The translations under genes were made by a program, and so were the position numbers. From Polyangiaceae bacterium (GTDB lineage: Bacteria > Myxococcota_A > Polyangia > Polyangiales > Polyangiaceae): DNA of 64,000 nt. This document shows, in pieces, positions 56,122 through 64,000 of this stretch (positions are counted from its first letter, which is position 1; every line of letters starts with the position of its first letter). The stretch lies in contig JADJXL010000001.1 of NCBI GenBank assembly GCA_016715885.1, positions 749,501 through 813,500 on the forward strand. The letters are read 5' to 3'. A model generated the notes under the pieces. The model was not told where the DNA came from, made no database searches, and worked only from the letters and a program-made list of their open reading frames with translations.

Positions 56122-57267
56122 CTATTCAACGTCTTTACAGCAACGAAATCCCAAGTGGTAATTGCCGTGGCTGTCGTGATCCATCACTTTCGTGGCGTGC
56201 CAATCGGGGGCGCGCCATCGGCAATCGTCTTCGTGCGCTTCGTAATTCGCAAAAATGAACCAGCTCCCCTTCATCTCCGTTTCACCCGTGCCCCCGCGAC
56301 TCGTCAATTCTTCCGGGCGCAATGGTAAATTCATGTGCTCGGCAACGTTGCCGTGCAAATCGTAGACGCCAAAGGGACTGCGGCATTCGGGGAACGAGCC
56401 TGCGGGAAACGTATTCGATCCGCAACGTTTCCAACCGCTCGACGTGCAACCTTCGCTTTTTTGGCTCCGCGTGCCACACAAAGAGTGGTCCTTTTTGATA
56501 CCATAAGCCCACCGCAGCTCGCGATCGCGATTGTGCAGGTATTTGGCATCTTTGCGTTCCTTGCCAAAAAAATATTCTTCGACGGGCGCATGAACCGCCC
56601 CCGCGCACGAGCCTTCCCATTCGTGCGCGTCGCATAAACGTTTGCCAATCGCCCCGCAGAGCTCGACCGCTTCACGCGCCGATGCATACACGACGGGATG
56701 TTCACAGGGGATACCGGGAAATTCGTATCGATCGATGCACGCTTTGGCATTTTCTGCGGTTTGTCCAGCCAATGGATCGTACATGGGCGTCATGAAGGGC
56801 GCACCGCACTTCGGCTCGTCCGGTTCGAACCCGCCGAGCGCATTGCGTTTTTCCCGGCATTCCTTGCGCGTCAGAGGATACTTCGTCACCGCGGGATTGC
56901 CTTGACCCATGAGCGACGAGCGGTCGATGATGGCTTTGACCGCCTTTAGCTGTTCGTCACTCAGGTGCAATAACGGGCCCATGCGCCGCAAAAGCGCCGC
57001 GCGCTGCTCTTCGAGCGTTTCTGGATACAGGTCCTCGTCGGGCAGCGCTGGCATCTCGACGCGTGCGGGAGCGGGCGTCGTAGCGGAAGCCGAGGGCAGG
57101 GGAGTGGCCGAGGGCGTTGCCGTTGGCTCTGCGGCTTGCGTCGCGCTGGAGCTCGATGCGGGGGCCGGAGGCGTGTCTTTCGATGTGGATGTGCAGGCCG
57201 CGCAGAGCGGCGCGGATGACAAGAGCAGCGAGGCGAGGAATGCACGGTGGGCGCGGGCAGAGTCCAT
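56122..57267 (-). CDS. SUMF1/FGE-like lipoprotein
   Basis: 381 residues, ATG at 57267. The lipobox is LCAAC. A Ser/Pro/Ala tether and a helical segment lead to a formylglycine-enzyme-like fold (about 150-381): CIDRYEFPGIPCEHP, KRLCDAHEWEGSC, GVYDLHGNVAEHM, KGSWF, CRWRAPDWH, GNYHLGFRCC. The paired Cys that true formylglycine-generating enzymes use are not in their usual place. It is therefore more likely a binding or structural member of the SUMF1 family than an enzyme. It lies upstream of the repeat element and 45 nt after the next gene. Confidence 0.85.
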   Translation of the reverse strand: MDSARAHRAFLASLLLSSAPLCAACTSTSKDTPPAPASSSSATQAAEPTATPSATPLPSASATTPAPARVEMPALPDEDLYPETLEEQRAALLRRMGPLLHLSDEQLKAVKAIIDRSSLMGQGNPAVTKYPLTRKECREKRNALGGFEPDEPKCGAPFMTPMYDPLAGQTAENAKACIDRYEFPGIPCEHPVVYASAREAVELCGAIGKRLCDAHEWEGSCAGAVHAPVEEYFFGKERKDAKYLHNRDRELRWAYGIKKDHSLCGTRSQKSEGCTSSGWKRCGSNTFPAGSFPECRSPFGVYDLHGNVAEHMNLPLRPEELTSRGGTGETEMKGSWFIFANYEAHEDDCRWRAPDWHATKVMDHDSHGNYHLGFRCCKDVE

Positions 57268-57312
57268 ACGACGATCGGAGTTGCCCGAGCGTGATCCGTC
57301 CGCGCCGGGAGG

Positions 57313-59280
57313 TCAAGGCATGACGGTGAGAACGGGAAGCTCGTGGATTTCGAACGAGAGTCCCCCATTGGATCCAGCGCCGTTTTTGTCGCAATACGTG
57401 TAGTTCGCGCCGTCGCGCGTGAAGCGATACACGTAGCGGTAGGATCCGGGCACGGCGGGTGCGGCGAAAGACGCCATGTATTCGTCGTCGTTGCCGACTT
57501 GGACGTTGAAGGCAGCGGGGAAGAATTGATAGCCGCTTTGGGTGGTTGGATTGACATTCGCCGGGCCAAACCCAACTTCAGCGCTGATCATGGCGTTTGG
57601 CCCCATGGCTTCGGTAAAACCAGCCTCGTAAACGCGACCGTAAATCGTAGGAGTCATCTGCCCCGCGGTCACGCTGATGTCCAGCGGAAACTGGACGTTG
57701 CAATAGTCGAGCTCCTCGGCGGTATTCGATTCATTCGCGGTGCCCGGCGATTGCGGAATTTCCGTCGCGAACCCCATCATTTGCGCGAAGTCGCCGCTCA
57801 AGGCCACGCCCGTCATGTCCTCGGCGCCGGTCGTGACCTTGACCTTGTACGTGGTACCGTAGGACAATCCAGGCGCCGGGACGAACGTCGCCGTCTTGTT
57901 GTCGGGGCTCATGGTTGGTGCAGCCGAAGCAAACCCATAACACGAGGCGAAATCGTCGACGGAGAATTGTACCGATCCAGTGCAGGGGCCGATCGAGGTT
58001 TGTCCGATCAGCGTGGCCGCGTTCATCGCACCCGTGAACGTAATGGCGATGCTGCTCGAAACGGACACGTTCATCGCCATGTCCGCCGGTGCAACCGAAA
58101 GGACTTGCGGTGGCTGGCAGGTGTTCATGTCACACACGCCGCTTGGGCAATCCGCGCCGATGTTGCATTCGACGCACATGCCGTTGCCGTCGCAGACCGT
58201 GCCGCCATTTTGATTGCATTGCGTGCCGACCGACGAATGCGGGAAGCTCGGCATACCTCCCGCGCAAATGTCGTCCGTGCACGGATTGCCGTCGTCCATG
58301 GGAACGTCGGCAGCGTCGTCGACTTGCTTGATGCCGCCCATGCCGTCGCATTGCGCCACTTTGCAATCGTTCGGCGTTTGCGCCATGAGGACCGACCCGT
58401 CGGCCGCGAAATTGTCGACGCACATCATGTTCGAGCACGTTGGCGTACTGCATTCGGTGGGCATGCCGCAATGCTCGTCGAGCGTGCAGCCTGCGCAATT
58501 GCCCATGCCATCGCAGAACGTATCGCCCAGGCCGCAAGGCGTGCCCATGGGAGCATCGCTGAGCATGGGCATACCCATCGAGCATGAAGCAATCTTGCAT
58601 TCGTTCGCAGTCACGGGAATGTCGGCGTCGTCGCTTCCCGTGACGACCATGCCCGCCGCGTCGCATTGCTCGTTCATGCAATCGCCGGGCGTCGGGTCGC
58701 CGACTTCCGTGCCCGTAAGGGCGTTGACGAAGCTGCACGTGCCGGCATTACATTCCCTCGCTTGGCACACGGTACCTTCCGGGCAATGCGTTGCCACGAT
58801 GCACTCGACGCACGCGCCATTGCCGTCGCACAACATTCCGGTGCCTTCGCTGCAAGTGGTTCCGGCCGTGGCGTTCATCGTTTCGCACATCCCAGCGTTG
58901 CAATGCGGCAACACACATGCGCTATTCGTCGCCGGGCAATCGCCATCCACCGTGCACGGCATTCCGCCACCGCCGCTGCCGCCCATTCCGCCAGCGCCAG
59001 CCATACCGCCCGCGCCAGCCATTCCGCCAACGCCGCCCGCGCCAGCCATTCCGCCAACGCCGCCCGCGCCAGCCATGCCCGCGTCGCCGCCGGCGCCAGC
59101 TTGTCCAGACGAACTGCTGCTGCTCGAGCTTGACTGCCCGGCGCCTGCGTCGCCCCCCGAACCGGTGGGGTCAGGAATATCGCCACGATCCACGCGAGAA
59201 ATCAGCTCGCAGCCGACACTCGAGCATAGGATTGTCAACGAAATGGAAGCCAATTTTGCAGCACGAATGTTCGTTCTCAT
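57313..59280 (-). CDS. Cys-rich lipoprotein with Gly/poly-Ser tether and Ig-like domain
   Basis: 655 residues, ATG at 59280. The lipobox is SSVGC (Cys24). The tether (about 42-108) has a nine-Ser run and repeated GGMAGAG units. Residues 110-395 carry roughly 40 Cys in modules such as CDGNGACVECIVATHCPEGTVC, a pattern seen in myxobacterial surface proteins. An Ig-like (Big_5) domain follows (PADMAMNVSVSSSIAITF), then a second beta domain to the end. It is probably a surface adhesin or binding protein. It lies 45 nt upstream of the SUMF1-like gene on the same strand. Confidence 0.85.
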   Translation of the reverse strand: MRTNIRAAKLASISLTILCSSVGCELISRVDRGDIPDPTGSGGDAGAGQSSSSSSSSSGQAGAGGDAGMAGAGGVGGMAGAGGVGGMAGAGGMAGAGGMGGSGGGGMPCTVDGDCPATNSACVLPHCNAGMCETMNATAGTTCSEGTGMLCDGNGACVECIVATHCPEGTVCQARECNAGTCSFVNALTGTEVGDPTPGDCMNEQCDAAGMVVTGSDDADIPVTANECKIASCSMGMPMLSDAPMGTPCGLGDTFCDGMGNCAGCTLDEHCGMPTECSTPTCSNMMCVDNFAADGSVLMAQTPNDCKVAQCDGMGGIKQVDDAADVPMDDGNPCTDDICAGGMPSFPHSSVGTQCNQNGGTVCDGNGMCVECNIGADCPSGVCDMNTCQPPQVLSVAPADMAMNVSVSSSIAITFTGAMNAATLIGQTSIGPCTGSVQFSVDDFASCYGFASAAPTMSPDNKTATFVPAPGLSYGTTYKVKVTTGAEDMTGVALSGDFAQMMGFATEIPQSPGTANESNTAEELDYCNVQFPLDISVTAGQMTPTIYGRVYEAGFTEAMGPNAMISAEVGFGPANVNPTTQSGYQFFPAAFNVQVGNDDEYMASFAAPAVPGSYRYVYRFTRDGANYTYCDKNGAGSNGGLSFEIHELPVLTVMP

Positions 59281-59352
59281 TGCGCGTGCGTGTTTATCAC
59301 GACTTGGCGCTTATGGGCCAGAGCGGCGATCGATTCGTTCCAACGGAAAATC

Positions 59353-59484
59353 GGGGGGGTTTGGGGGGGCCGAGCCTCGCCGTGCTTTTGTGCGAAGCGC
59401 AAAAGCACCGGGAGGCGAGCCTCGGCCCCCCCAACGCAAACCAAGCCTCGCGAAGCGCGCGTCCCACGCGCGCGAAGCGAGCGT
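59353..59484. repeat. Long imperfect palindrome with G-tracts
   Basis: Two seven-G tracts (59353-59359 and 59363-59369) open the element. The arm at 59363-59390 pairs with 59399-59432, with one mismatch and a five-base bulge, to form a hairpin of about 28 bp. The word GCGAAGCG recurs at about 59392, 59450 and 59473, the last two in a second inverted pair. It lies between the divergently oriented start of the Cys-rich lipoprotein gene and the 3' end of the RND pump gene. It can act as the terminator of the efflux operon and looks like a miniature mobile or repetitive element. Confidence 0.7.
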
Positions 59485-59507
59485 GCAAATCATGTCCCGG
59501 TGTCAAT

Positions 59508-62500
59508 TCACTCCGCCGCAGCCGGTTCCGCCGCAGCCTTTTCGTTTCGTATACCGAGCTTCGTTTTCGCGTTCTCGATGGCCAAATAGAACGCCGGCAC
59601 CACCACCAGCGACAACAACGTCGAGCTCACGACGCCACCAATGACCGAAATCGCCATCGGCGCTCGGAATTCGCTCCCATCCCCCGTTGATGTCGCCGTC
59701 GGCAACATGCCCAGCACCATTGCAGCGCTCGTCATCAAGATTGGCCGAAGCCGCTCCGGCCCAGCTTCGAGAATCGCTTGAAGCGGCGTTTCACCATGCT
59801 CGCGCACCCGCACAATCGCTCGATCCACCAGCAGAATCGCGTTTTTCGTCACCAGCCCCATGAGCAGGATGATCCCAATCATCGCACCCATGGCCATCGA
59901 CGTATCCGCCAAAAAGAGGCCCAGAATCGCACCCACCAGCGCCAGCGGCAATGTCAGCATGATCGTCAGCGGATGAATGAAGCTCTCGAATTGCGACGCC
60001 AGCACGAGGTAAATGAAGATCACCGCGAGCAGCATCGCCGTGCCCATCGACTCGTTCGTGTCGCTCATCTGCTTCACCATGCCGTCATAAAACACCGTCG
60101 TGCCGGCTGGTTTTTCCAATGCGTCGATTTTCGGCTGAAACTCCTTGACGAGGTCGCCCAGCGTCCGCCCCCGAGGCGTCGCCCAAACCGCAATCTGCCG
60201 ACGCCGATCCTCCCGCTCGATCACCTGCGGCCCCTCGCCCTGCTCGAGCCTTGCGACATCCGCAAGCGCTACGGCACCCTTTGGCGACCACAGCGTCAAT
60301 CGTTCCAAATCCGTCGGATTCGCACGATCCTCCGGCCGCATACGCACCCGAATCGGCACCTCGTCTTTGCCCTGACGCAACTTGCTCGCTTCTTCTCCTT
60401 CAATCGCCGTGCGCAACGTCATCGCGAGCTGCGCCACGCTGATGCCTTGATCCGCCGCGCGTTGTCGATCCACCTCCACCCGCATCTCTGGCCGCCCCGG
60501 CGTGAACTTCACCTGCACATCCGTGATGCCCGGCGTCGCTCGCAAGATCCCACCGATGTCATTCGCCACGCGACCGATCTCATCGTACGACTCGCCACGC
60601 ACCAAAATCATGATCGGTGCCTGCACCCCCGCGCCTTCGACGAACGCCGGATCCGTGATGACCACCGATGCATCCGGAATCGCATTCCCGACCTCGCGCA
60701 CTTGGTCTTTGATCTGCGACAGCGTCACCGTCCGGTCGTTCTTCTTCGACGTCAGAATGCGCCAGTGAACCTTGTTCACCTCGCCGTTCGGTCCCAGCGT
60801 CGCATACACCGTCCGAATCTCTTTGTTCTCCAATAATTTCTTTTCGGCTTCGTACGATCGACGCGCCGTCTCCTCCAGCGACGTCGCTGCCGGAAACTCC
60901 ACCTCCGCCATCATTTCACCGCGATCTTCGGCGTTCACGAAGTCCGATCCCATCAGGCCCATCAGCATCCCCGACCCCACGAGCGACGCGAGCGCCAACA
61001 GGCCCACGATCAGCTTGTGTCGCACGACCCACTCGAGCATCCCTCGGTACGCATTGTCCATCGACGAAAACAGCCACTCGAAAGGCCGCTTCAGCCACGC
61101 GAACGAATCTTTGGCGCCATGCGCAATGGTCTTTGAAAAACGCGACGACAACATCGGATCGATCGTGAACGCGACGAACAGCGACACGAGCACCGCGCCC
61201 GACACCGTGAGCCCAAACTGCCTGAAAAACTGACCCACGATGCCCGTCATGAACGCGACCGGAACGAACACCGCCACGATCGTCATCGTCGTCGCGAGCA
61301 CGCTCAGGGCAATCTCTTTCGTCCCGTTCAGCGCAGCCTCCATTGGAGGTTCCCCGCGCTCGAGATGCTTGAAGATGTTCTCGCGAACCACGACCGCATC
61401 GTCGATCAAGAGACCAATCGCGAGCGACAGGCCGAGCAGCGTCATCATGTTCAGCGTGAAGCCGAGCACGTACATCAAGAAAAACGTCGACACCACGCTC
61501 GTCGGCAAAGCGACCGCACTGATGAGCGTCGATCGCAGATCCAGCATGAAGATCAGGATGATCAGGATCGCCATCGCCCCGCCGTACCAAATGGCGATCT
61601 GCACCTCGTGCGCGTTTTCCATGATGAACGTCGACTGATCCATGATCAGCGACGTCTTCAAATCTTCGGGGAACCCTTTTTCGATCTCGGCGAGCTTCGC
61701 GCGTACTCCGTCGGCAACTTCCACCGTGTTCCGACCGCTCTGCTTGATCACCTCGAACGCGACCGCTTCATCCGTGTTCACGCGGATCCGCGTCCGCATT
61801 TCCTCGAAGCCGTCTTGCACGTCGGCCACATCGCGCAGCCGCACCGATGACCCGTCTTGCGACATGGCCACCACGATGTCGCGCAGTGCGTCGACTTCGC
61901 CGAGCTCCCCGATGGCTCGAACGCTGATTTCCTTTTCCCCGGCTTCGTAACGACCCGCAGGTACCGTCAAGTTGGCCGCTTTGATCGCGCCCACGATCTG
62001 CGCCGGTTGCACGCGAAGCGCGTCGATCCTCGCGCGATCCAGCAGCACCTTCACTTCGCGTTCGGCGCCGCCGCGAATGTTCACCGCCGCGACTCCATCC
62101 ACTTGTTCGAGCGCTGGACGAATCACATCATCGGCGAAATTGCGGATTTCACTGAGCCCCCGCCGACCTCGCAACGTGTAAATCAACACCGGTACGGCAT
62201 CGGTATCGAGGCGCGAAATGACGGGTTCTTGGATGTCGTTCGGTAGCTTGAACCTCGCCTGTGCGACGCGTTCGCGCACTTGCGTCGCCGCTTCCTGAAC
62301 ATCCACGTCGAGCTTGAAAATGACGACCGTCGTCGACACCCCCTCGCGCGAAAACGAACGCACCCGATCGATCCCGTTCAGCGAAACCACCACGTCTTCG
62401 ATGGGCTTGGTGACTTGTGTCTCCATCTCCGCCGGGCTCGCGCCGGGGTAGATGATCGTCACGCTCACGACCGGAAATGCAACGTTCGGAAAGAGATCGG

Positions 62501-62600
62501 TCCCGAGTTTCTTGTAGCCGACGATGCCCAGCACCAGCAGCGCAACGGCCACCATCACCGTGAACACGGGCCGCTTGATCGCAATTGCTGAAATGTTCAT
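59508..62600 (-). CDS. RND-family efflux pump
   Basis: 1030 residues, ATG at 62600. The family layout is clear: an N-terminal helix (RPVFTVMVAVALLVLGIVGY), two large periplasmic parts, and twelve membrane segments. The proton-relay Asp pair is at 400-401 in GLLIDDAVVVREN, matching AcrB Asp407/408. Other marks are VVSLNGIDRVRSFS and the C-terminal GLVTKNAILLVD. It is an HAE1-type pump that would export drugs, lipids or siderophores with the membrane-fusion protein encoded upstream. No TolC-like gene is in the window. Confidence 0.95.
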   Translation of the reverse strand: MNISAIAIKRPVFTVMVAVALLVLGIVGYKKLGTDLFPNVAFPVVSVTIIYPGASPAEMETQVTKPIEDVVVSLNGIDRVRSFSREGVSTTVVIFKLDVDVQEAATQVRERVAQARFKLPNDIQEPVISRLDTDAVPVLIYTLRGRRGLSEIRNFADDVIRPALEQVDGVAAVNIRGGAEREVKVLLDRARIDALRVQPAQIVGAIKAANLTVPAGRYEAGEKEISVRAIGELGEVDALRDIVVAMSQDGSSVRLRDVADVQDGFEEMRTRIRVNTDEAVAFEVIKQSGRNTVEVADGVRAKLAEIEKGFPEDLKTSLIMDQSTFIMENAHEVQIAIWYGGAMAILIILIFMLDLRSTLISAVALPTSVVSTFFLMYVLGFTLNMMTLLGLSLAIGLLIDDAVVVRENIFKHLERGEPPMEAALNGTKEIALSVLATTMTIVAVFVPVAFMTGIVGQFFRQFGLTVSGAVLVSLFVAFTIDPMLSSRFSKTIAHGAKDSFAWLKRPFEWLFSSMDNAYRGMLEWVVRHKLIVGLLALASLVGSGMLMGLMGSDFVNAEDRGEMMAEVEFPAATSLEETARRSYEAEKKLLENKEIRTVYATLGPNGEVNKVHWRILTSKKNDRTVTLSQIKDQVREVGNAIPDASVVITDPAFVEGAGVQAPIMILVRGESYDEIGRVANDIGGILRATPGITDVQVKFTPGRPEMRVEVDRQRAADQGISVAQLAMTLRTAIEGEEASKLRQGKDEVPIRVRMRPEDRANPTDLERLTLWSPKGAVALADVARLEQGEGPQVIEREDRRRQIAVWATPRGRTLGDLVKEFQPKIDALEKPAGTTVFYDGMVKQMSDTNESMGTAMLLAVIFIYLVLASQFESFIHPLTIMLTLPLALVGAILGLFLADTSMAMGAMIGIILLMGLVTKNAILLVDRAIVRVREHGETPLQAILEAGPERLRPILMTSAAMVLGMLPTATSTGDGSEFRAPMAISVIGGVVSSTLLSLVVVPAFYLAIENAKTKLGIRNEKAAAEPAAAE

Positions 62601-62640
62601 GCCAATTCCTCGAACGCAAAATCAATCGTCGGGGCAAACT

Positions 62641-63816
62641 TCACTTTGCCGCGGGAGCAAGGTCGATCGCGTCGCCTTCTTTCGTTTCGCTTCGCGGACG
62701 AGCGACCACGCGATCGGATGCATCGAGCCCCTTGCGCACGTAAATCGTTCCACTCGCGCCGTTCGCGAAAGACACCCGCACGAGGTGCGCTTTGCCGTCT
62801 TTCACGACCACCACTTCATCCTGCGATCCTGGACGAATCGCCGATCCGGGCAGCTCCAAAGCGTCCACCGGCTGCTCCGCAACCACCTGCGCTCGCACGA
62901 ACGAGCCTGCCAAAAGCCCTGAATCCGTACCGTTCGGGATCTCGGCCACGAGCGGCACGCGACGCGTTTGCGGATCGAGCGATCCAAGCACCGCCGTCAC
63001 CTTTCCCGTCGCGTTTGCCGCACCTTCGATGGTCACCGTCGAGCCAACGACGACGACACGTGCATCGCTCTCCGAAAGCGACGCTGATAGTTTGAGCACC
63101 GACGTGTCCTCGATGTGAAAGAGCGGTTCACCCGGCCCAACGATCCGGCCGATGCCTGGGGGAACGCGCGTCACGAGCCCTGCGAAAGGCGCGGTCAACG
63201 TCGCGTTCGACAGCGTCACCGACACGGCCTTTGCTTGTGCGCGAGCTTGTTCGAGCTGCGCTGCGGCGAGCAAGGCGCGTTGCGTCGCCGTCGTCTTTTC
63301 CGCTTCGGCGATCGCGTTTTGTTGAAACAACGTGTCGGTGCGCTTTTGCCCGTCTTTGGCCATGTCGAGCGAGATCTCGGCGACCTTCACGCCCGTTTGC
63401 GCGACGCGTGCTTGCGCTGCTGCTTCCGCTGCGTCGATGGTGCCGAGCACTTGCCCCGTCTTGACCGTATCGCCGCTCTTCACTTTGATCGCCAAGAGCC
63501 GCCCGCCCATCTTGAAGCCCACATCGGCTTGCTGAATCGGCTCGAGTGTGCCGGTGATGTCCACGCGCGGCTGCCACTTCGTCGGCATTGGCGAGATGAT
63601 CTCGACGCCCGTCGCCGTCACCGTGGGAGCCTTTGCATCAGCTCCTGCGGCGGCCTGTGTGGTTTGTCTCGACGCTTCGAGCTCTTTGTTTTGCGCGACT
63701 TTCGCCTTCACGCGAGCGCCGACGAGCCCTGTGATGGCGATGGCCATGAGAATTGCGAACACAGCCCACCCGTTGAACTTGCGAGGCGATGCAGTCGTAT
63801 TTGTCGCCGTATTCAT
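62641..63816 (-). CDS. RND efflux periplasmic adaptor (membrane-fusion protein)
   Basis: 391 residues, ATG at 63816, which overlaps the stop of the regulator-like gene (ATGA). One N-terminal helix (about 14-34) anchors it. The HlyD/AcrA pattern follows: lipoyl half (QQADVGFKMGGRLLAIKVKSGDTVKTGQVLGTID), alpha-hairpin (about 135-195), and second lipoyl half (LTAPFAGLVTRVPPGIGRIV). Barrel and membrane-proximal domains come last. It links the inner-membrane pump to an outer-membrane channel. It ends 40 nt before the pump gene. Confidence 0.93.
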   Translation of the reverse strand: MNTATNTTASPRKFNGWAVFAILMAIAITGLVGARVKAKVAQNKELEASRQTTQAAAGADAKAPTVTATGVEIISPMPTKWQPRVDITGTLEPIQQADVGFKMGGRLLAIKVKSGDTVKTGQVLGTIDAAEAAAQARVAQTGVKVAEISLDMAKDGQKRTDTLFQQNAIAEAEKTTATQRALLAAAQLEQARAQAKAVSVTLSNATLTAPFAGLVTRVPPGIGRIVGPGEPLFHIEDTSVLKLSASLSESDARVVVVGSTVTIEGAANATGKVTAVLGSLDPQTRRVPLVAEIPNGTDSGLLAGSFVRAQVVAEQPVDALELPGSAIRPGSQDEVVVVKDGKAHLVRVSFANGASGTIYVRKGLDASDRVVARPRSETKEGDAIDLAPAAK

Positions 63817-64000
63817 TTGGATTTTGCCTCTGCTTGCGGCCAGCGTGGAGCTTTGGCCGCGGAATGCATTTTGACCTTCTGGTCAAGAACCGTGCTCACG
63901 CCGGGCGGGAACAGGCCTCGCGTGAGGAGATCTTGGGCTTGCCTCGCCCAGCCTTCGATGTCGGGTCGTCGCGGTTGCTTGATGAGCTCGCGGACGAGAC
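63813..64000 (-). CDS. Probable TetR-type regulator, C-terminal 61 residues only
   Basis: The frame enters from the right window edge and ends at TGA 63813-63815, overlapping the adaptor start as ATGA. The visible part begins LVRELIKQPRRPDIEGWARQ and ends in a Lys-rich tail. A helix with RPDIEGWARQAQDLLTRGL looks like the last helix of TetR-family repressors, which often precede RND operons. Only this fragment is visible, so the assignment rests on pattern and gene order. Confidence 0.55.
   Translation of the reverse strand, partial: LVRELIKQPRRPDIEGWARQAQDLLTRGLFPPGVSTVLDQKVKMHSAAKAPRWPQAEAKSK

Larger units (their letters stand above)
1039..63668. repeat. Dispersed heptamer GTTTGTC/GACAAAC, about 70 copies
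   Basis: I scanned every line for this word on both strands and found about 70 copies from 1039 to 63668 (42 as GTTTGTC, 28 as GACAAAC on the plus strand). About five would be expected from base composition. Copies lie in all three codon phases and also in spacers at 8719, 16727, 20593, 46811 and 48116. There are none from 3885 to 8223 or from 58005 to 63661. The extent given is the span of copies, not one element. Confidence 0.75.

Noticed and set aside
56815..56835. GGTTCGAACCC-like word resembling a tRNA T-loop
   Set aside because: It lies inside the SUMF1-like coding sequence and no cloverleaf can be built around it.

Overview
The window reads as chromosome of a delta-proteobacterial predator type, most likely a myxobacterium of the Polyangiaceae/Sorangiineae. 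This rests on high G+C with strong third-position bias, many lipoproteins carrying Gly-rich and poly-Ser tethers, a MYXO-CTERM-like protein tail, Hanks-type Ser/Thr kinases fused to several other domains, and a surface TonB/ExbB/ExbD cluster. I see no tRNA, rRNA, CRISPR array, prophage or insertion sequence. The left and right edges each cut a gene.

Layout. 1-2114 (minus) is the main part of a lipoprotein with Ca-binding repeats and a vWA domain. 2218-5378 (plus) is a tightly coupled operon of a membrane protein, an ABC ATPase whose catalytic motifs are all degenerate, a six-helix membrane protein and a YceI-like protein. 5356-8632 holds a DUF362 protein, a RadC-family protein, a 94-residue protein and SmpB. 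8760-15763 (plus) encodes a double-length UvrA translationally coupled to a membrane protein. 15779-20587 holds small secreted proteins, a matrixin metalloprotease and a thioredoxin-like lipoprotein. 20675-27784 is a TonB locus: a receptor and a probably frameshifted lipoprotein gene face away from tonB-exbB-exbD-exbD. 27799-34402 (minus) is a six-gene operon of secreted proteins and a transmembrane kinase.

34755-42768 (plus) is the most unusual locus: a kinase/FHA-like/degenerate GGDEF/HEPN-like fusion, an 81-residue protein, and a kinase/nSTAND-type NTPase/transmembrane/propeller fusion, 18 and 25 nt apart. It resembles a signalling or conflict module with a candidate RNase end-effector. 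42702-49905 (minus) holds an FKBP, lipoproteins, a HEAT-repeat protein coupled to a eukaryote-like peptidylarginine deiminase, and an arylsulfotransferase-like lipoprotein. 50289-55902 (plus) is a trypsin-like protease, a 1015-residue exported protein and a metallophosphoesterase. 55902-59484 contains two repeat elements around a SUMF1-like lipoprotein and a Cys-rich lipoprotein. 59508-64000 (minus) is a drug-efflux-type operon: TetR-like regulator (partial), membrane-fusion protein and RND pump.

Across the whole window the heptamer GTTTGTC/GACAAAC occurs about 70 times by hand count, where about five would be expected from base composition. It lies in all reading frames and in spacers, so it looks like a genome-wide DNA-level motif.
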